8,000 nucleotides of DNA from contig JAJIYR010000062.1 of assembly GCA_020881085.1 (NCBI GenBank), positions 1 to 8,000 of the forward strand, given 5' to 3'. Below are positions 7,576-8,000 of the stretch, in pieces; the stretch's first letter is position 1; each line of letters begins with the position of its first letter. This DNA comes from Rickettsia endosymbiont of Bryobia graminum. GTDB taxonomy: Bacteria; Pseudomonadota; Alphaproteobacteria; Rickettsiales; Rickettsiaceae. The notes under the pieces are model-generated. The model had not been told where the DNA came from. It worked only from the letters and a program-made list of their open reading frames with translations, and did no database searches. A program made the translations under genes and the position numbers.

Positions 7576-7608
7576 GTCATGTAGATTCCGAATCAAGTTT
7601 GGGATGAC
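7576..7608. repeat. Second degenerate palindromic repeat
   Basis: GTCAT (7576-7580) and ATGAC (7604-7608) are arms around GATTC-C-GAATC (7584-7594), itself an inverted repeat with one central base. The order GATTCCGAATCAAGTTTGGGATGAC recalls the dispersed Rickettsia palindromic sequences that end in -GGAATGAC. AATCAAGT recurs at 7646-7653, possibly a further worn copy. With the repeat at 7477-7536 it fills most of the 196-base gap between ftsA and the RND remnant. Confidence 0.4.
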
Positions 7609-7666
7609 TAGTAAATAATAATAACTGGATAGCTCAATAATTATCAATCAAGTGGAGAACCATCTC

Positions 7667-7833
7667 TTACTTACTAGCAATTTCTTTCTTAAAGCTATGA
7701 TAAAGTACTGGGATAACAAAAATAGTAAAAATAGTTCCAAGTATCATTCCCCCCTACAATTACGAATCCAATAGAATTACGTGCTGCAGCTCCTGCGCCA
7801 TGAGCAAATGTTAATGGAATTGCTCCGCAGATA
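7667..7833 (-). pseudogene. C-terminal remnant of an RND-family efflux transporter
   Basis: Read on the minus strand, 7829-7749 gives CGAIPLTFAHGAGAAARNSIG and then FVIVGG. One base later in frame it continues MILGTIFTIFVIPVLYHSFKKEIASK and a stop at 7669-7667. This is the last part of an AcrB/MexB-like inner-membrane proton-driven drug exporter: the GAGA--RNSIG-VIVGGM-x-GT-x-x-x-F-V-I-P-V-x-Y signature and the last two membrane helices. The frames join only if one base is removed from a six-C run at 7749-7754 (+ strand); as written, the reading frame goes wrong to NDTWN. The other end is cut at 7832-7835 by an IS630 insertion. The N-terminal part would lie beyond the element, outside the window. 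Confidence 0.85.
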
Positions 7834-8000
7834 TACTGTTCGTAAATGAAGGGTTGTAAAGATAGGAGAGCTATTGTAGAGTTTAGGACATTGTGAGTAA
7901 GAATGTATTGACAGAAGAACAAAGAGAGAAGTTGAAGGAACGTCATAAGACAGAACGAGACGGACGCATAGGTGATCGTATTAAGGCAGTTTTGATGTAT
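7834..8000 (+). mobile_element. IS630-family insertion sequence, left part
   Basis: RND homology stops at a TATA (7832-7835), and the following bases do not continue that protein. IS630 elements insert at TA dinucleotides, so the boundary is 7832-7833 or 7834-7835. TACTGTTCGTAAATGAAGGG would be the left terminus. The matching right terminus is beyond the window, so its length and inverted repeats cannot be checked. The interior (7890 on) looks richer in G and C than the neighbouring genes, as expected of an acquired element. Confidence 0.7.
7893..8000 (+). CDS. IS630-family transposase, N-terminal part (runs off the window)
   Basis: The frame opens after a TAG at 7884-7886 and starts with GTG at 7893, giving (M)SKNVLTEEQREKLKERHKT and then ERDGRIGDRIKAVLMY. 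The T-E-E-Q-R-E-x-L--xH-x-x-E-R-D-x-R--DRIKAVL pattern is the start of the helix-turn-helix DNA-binding domain common in IS630/Tc1-type transposases of Rickettsiales. The DDE catalytic domain is outside the window. No ATG is available in this frame near the start, so GTG is preferred. The gene is opposite in direction to the interrupted RND gene. Confidence 0.85.
   Translation, partial: MSKNVLTEEQREKLKERHKTERDGRIGDRIKAVLMY

Noticed and set aside
7695..7946. 83-residue open frame on the minus strand across the IS/RND junction
   Set aside because: It is a chimera: its start is antisense to the IS630 transposase start, its middle is RND tail and its end is the wrong frame after the six-C run. 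It is not a real gene.
1..8000. CRISPR array, tRNA or rRNA genes, riboswitch, or a new defence system
   Set aside because: I looked on both strands and saw no regularly spaced repeats, no cloverleaf and no conserved RNA motif. The coding genes are ordinary except for the EAL gene and the mobile DNA at the edges.

Overview
The window is very AT-rich and reads as a chromosomal segment of an obligate intracellular alphaproteobacterium, most likely Rickettsia or a close relative (Torix-group Rickettsia or Megaira-like). This assignment rests on remembered resemblance of the MurC, MurB, Ddl, FtsQ and FtsA sequences to Rickettsia proteins, and on the gene order murC-murB-ddl-ftsQ-ftsA. No alignment was run.

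Layout. The left edge (2-100) is the last 32 codons of an ORF on the + strand, probably an IS200/IS605-type transposase. A strong GC hairpin (105-124) follows. On the minus strand is a two-gene unit, bolA then a short UbiK/BMFP-like gene, converging on that hairpin. An intergenic stretch of about 90 bp (577-666) holds a perfect 7-bp inverted repeat and divides bolA from a + strand gene for a degenerate GGDEF-EAL protein. After it, all on the + strand and tightly spaced, come murC, murB, ddl, ftsQ and ftsA. The ddl and ftsQ genes overlap by 4 bp (ATGA). The only sizeable internal gap, 105 bp between murB and ddl, holds a 12-bp-stem hairpin and a candidate promoter.

The right end (7471-8000) is degraded. 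It has palindromic, RPE-like intergenic repeats, then the C-terminal remnant of an RND efflux pump gene on the minus strand. That remnant is broken twice: by a six-C homopolymer frameshift and by insertion of an IS630-family element whose transposase gene starts at 7893 and runs off the window.

Function. MurC adds L-alanine to UDP-MurNAc, MurB makes the UDP-MurNAc that MurC uses, and Ddl makes the D-Ala-D-Ala dipeptide. FtsQ and FtsA are divisome proteins that couple this wall synthesis to the Z-ring. The EAL protein just upstream, 24 bp from murC, may link cyclic-di-GMP turnover to this cluster. ftsZ does not follow ftsA here. I saw no CRISPR array, tRNA, rRNA or clearly new defence or mobile system. 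The most unusual material is the EAL-mur junction, the two intergenic hairpin regions and the doubly broken RND gene at the IS630 insertion.
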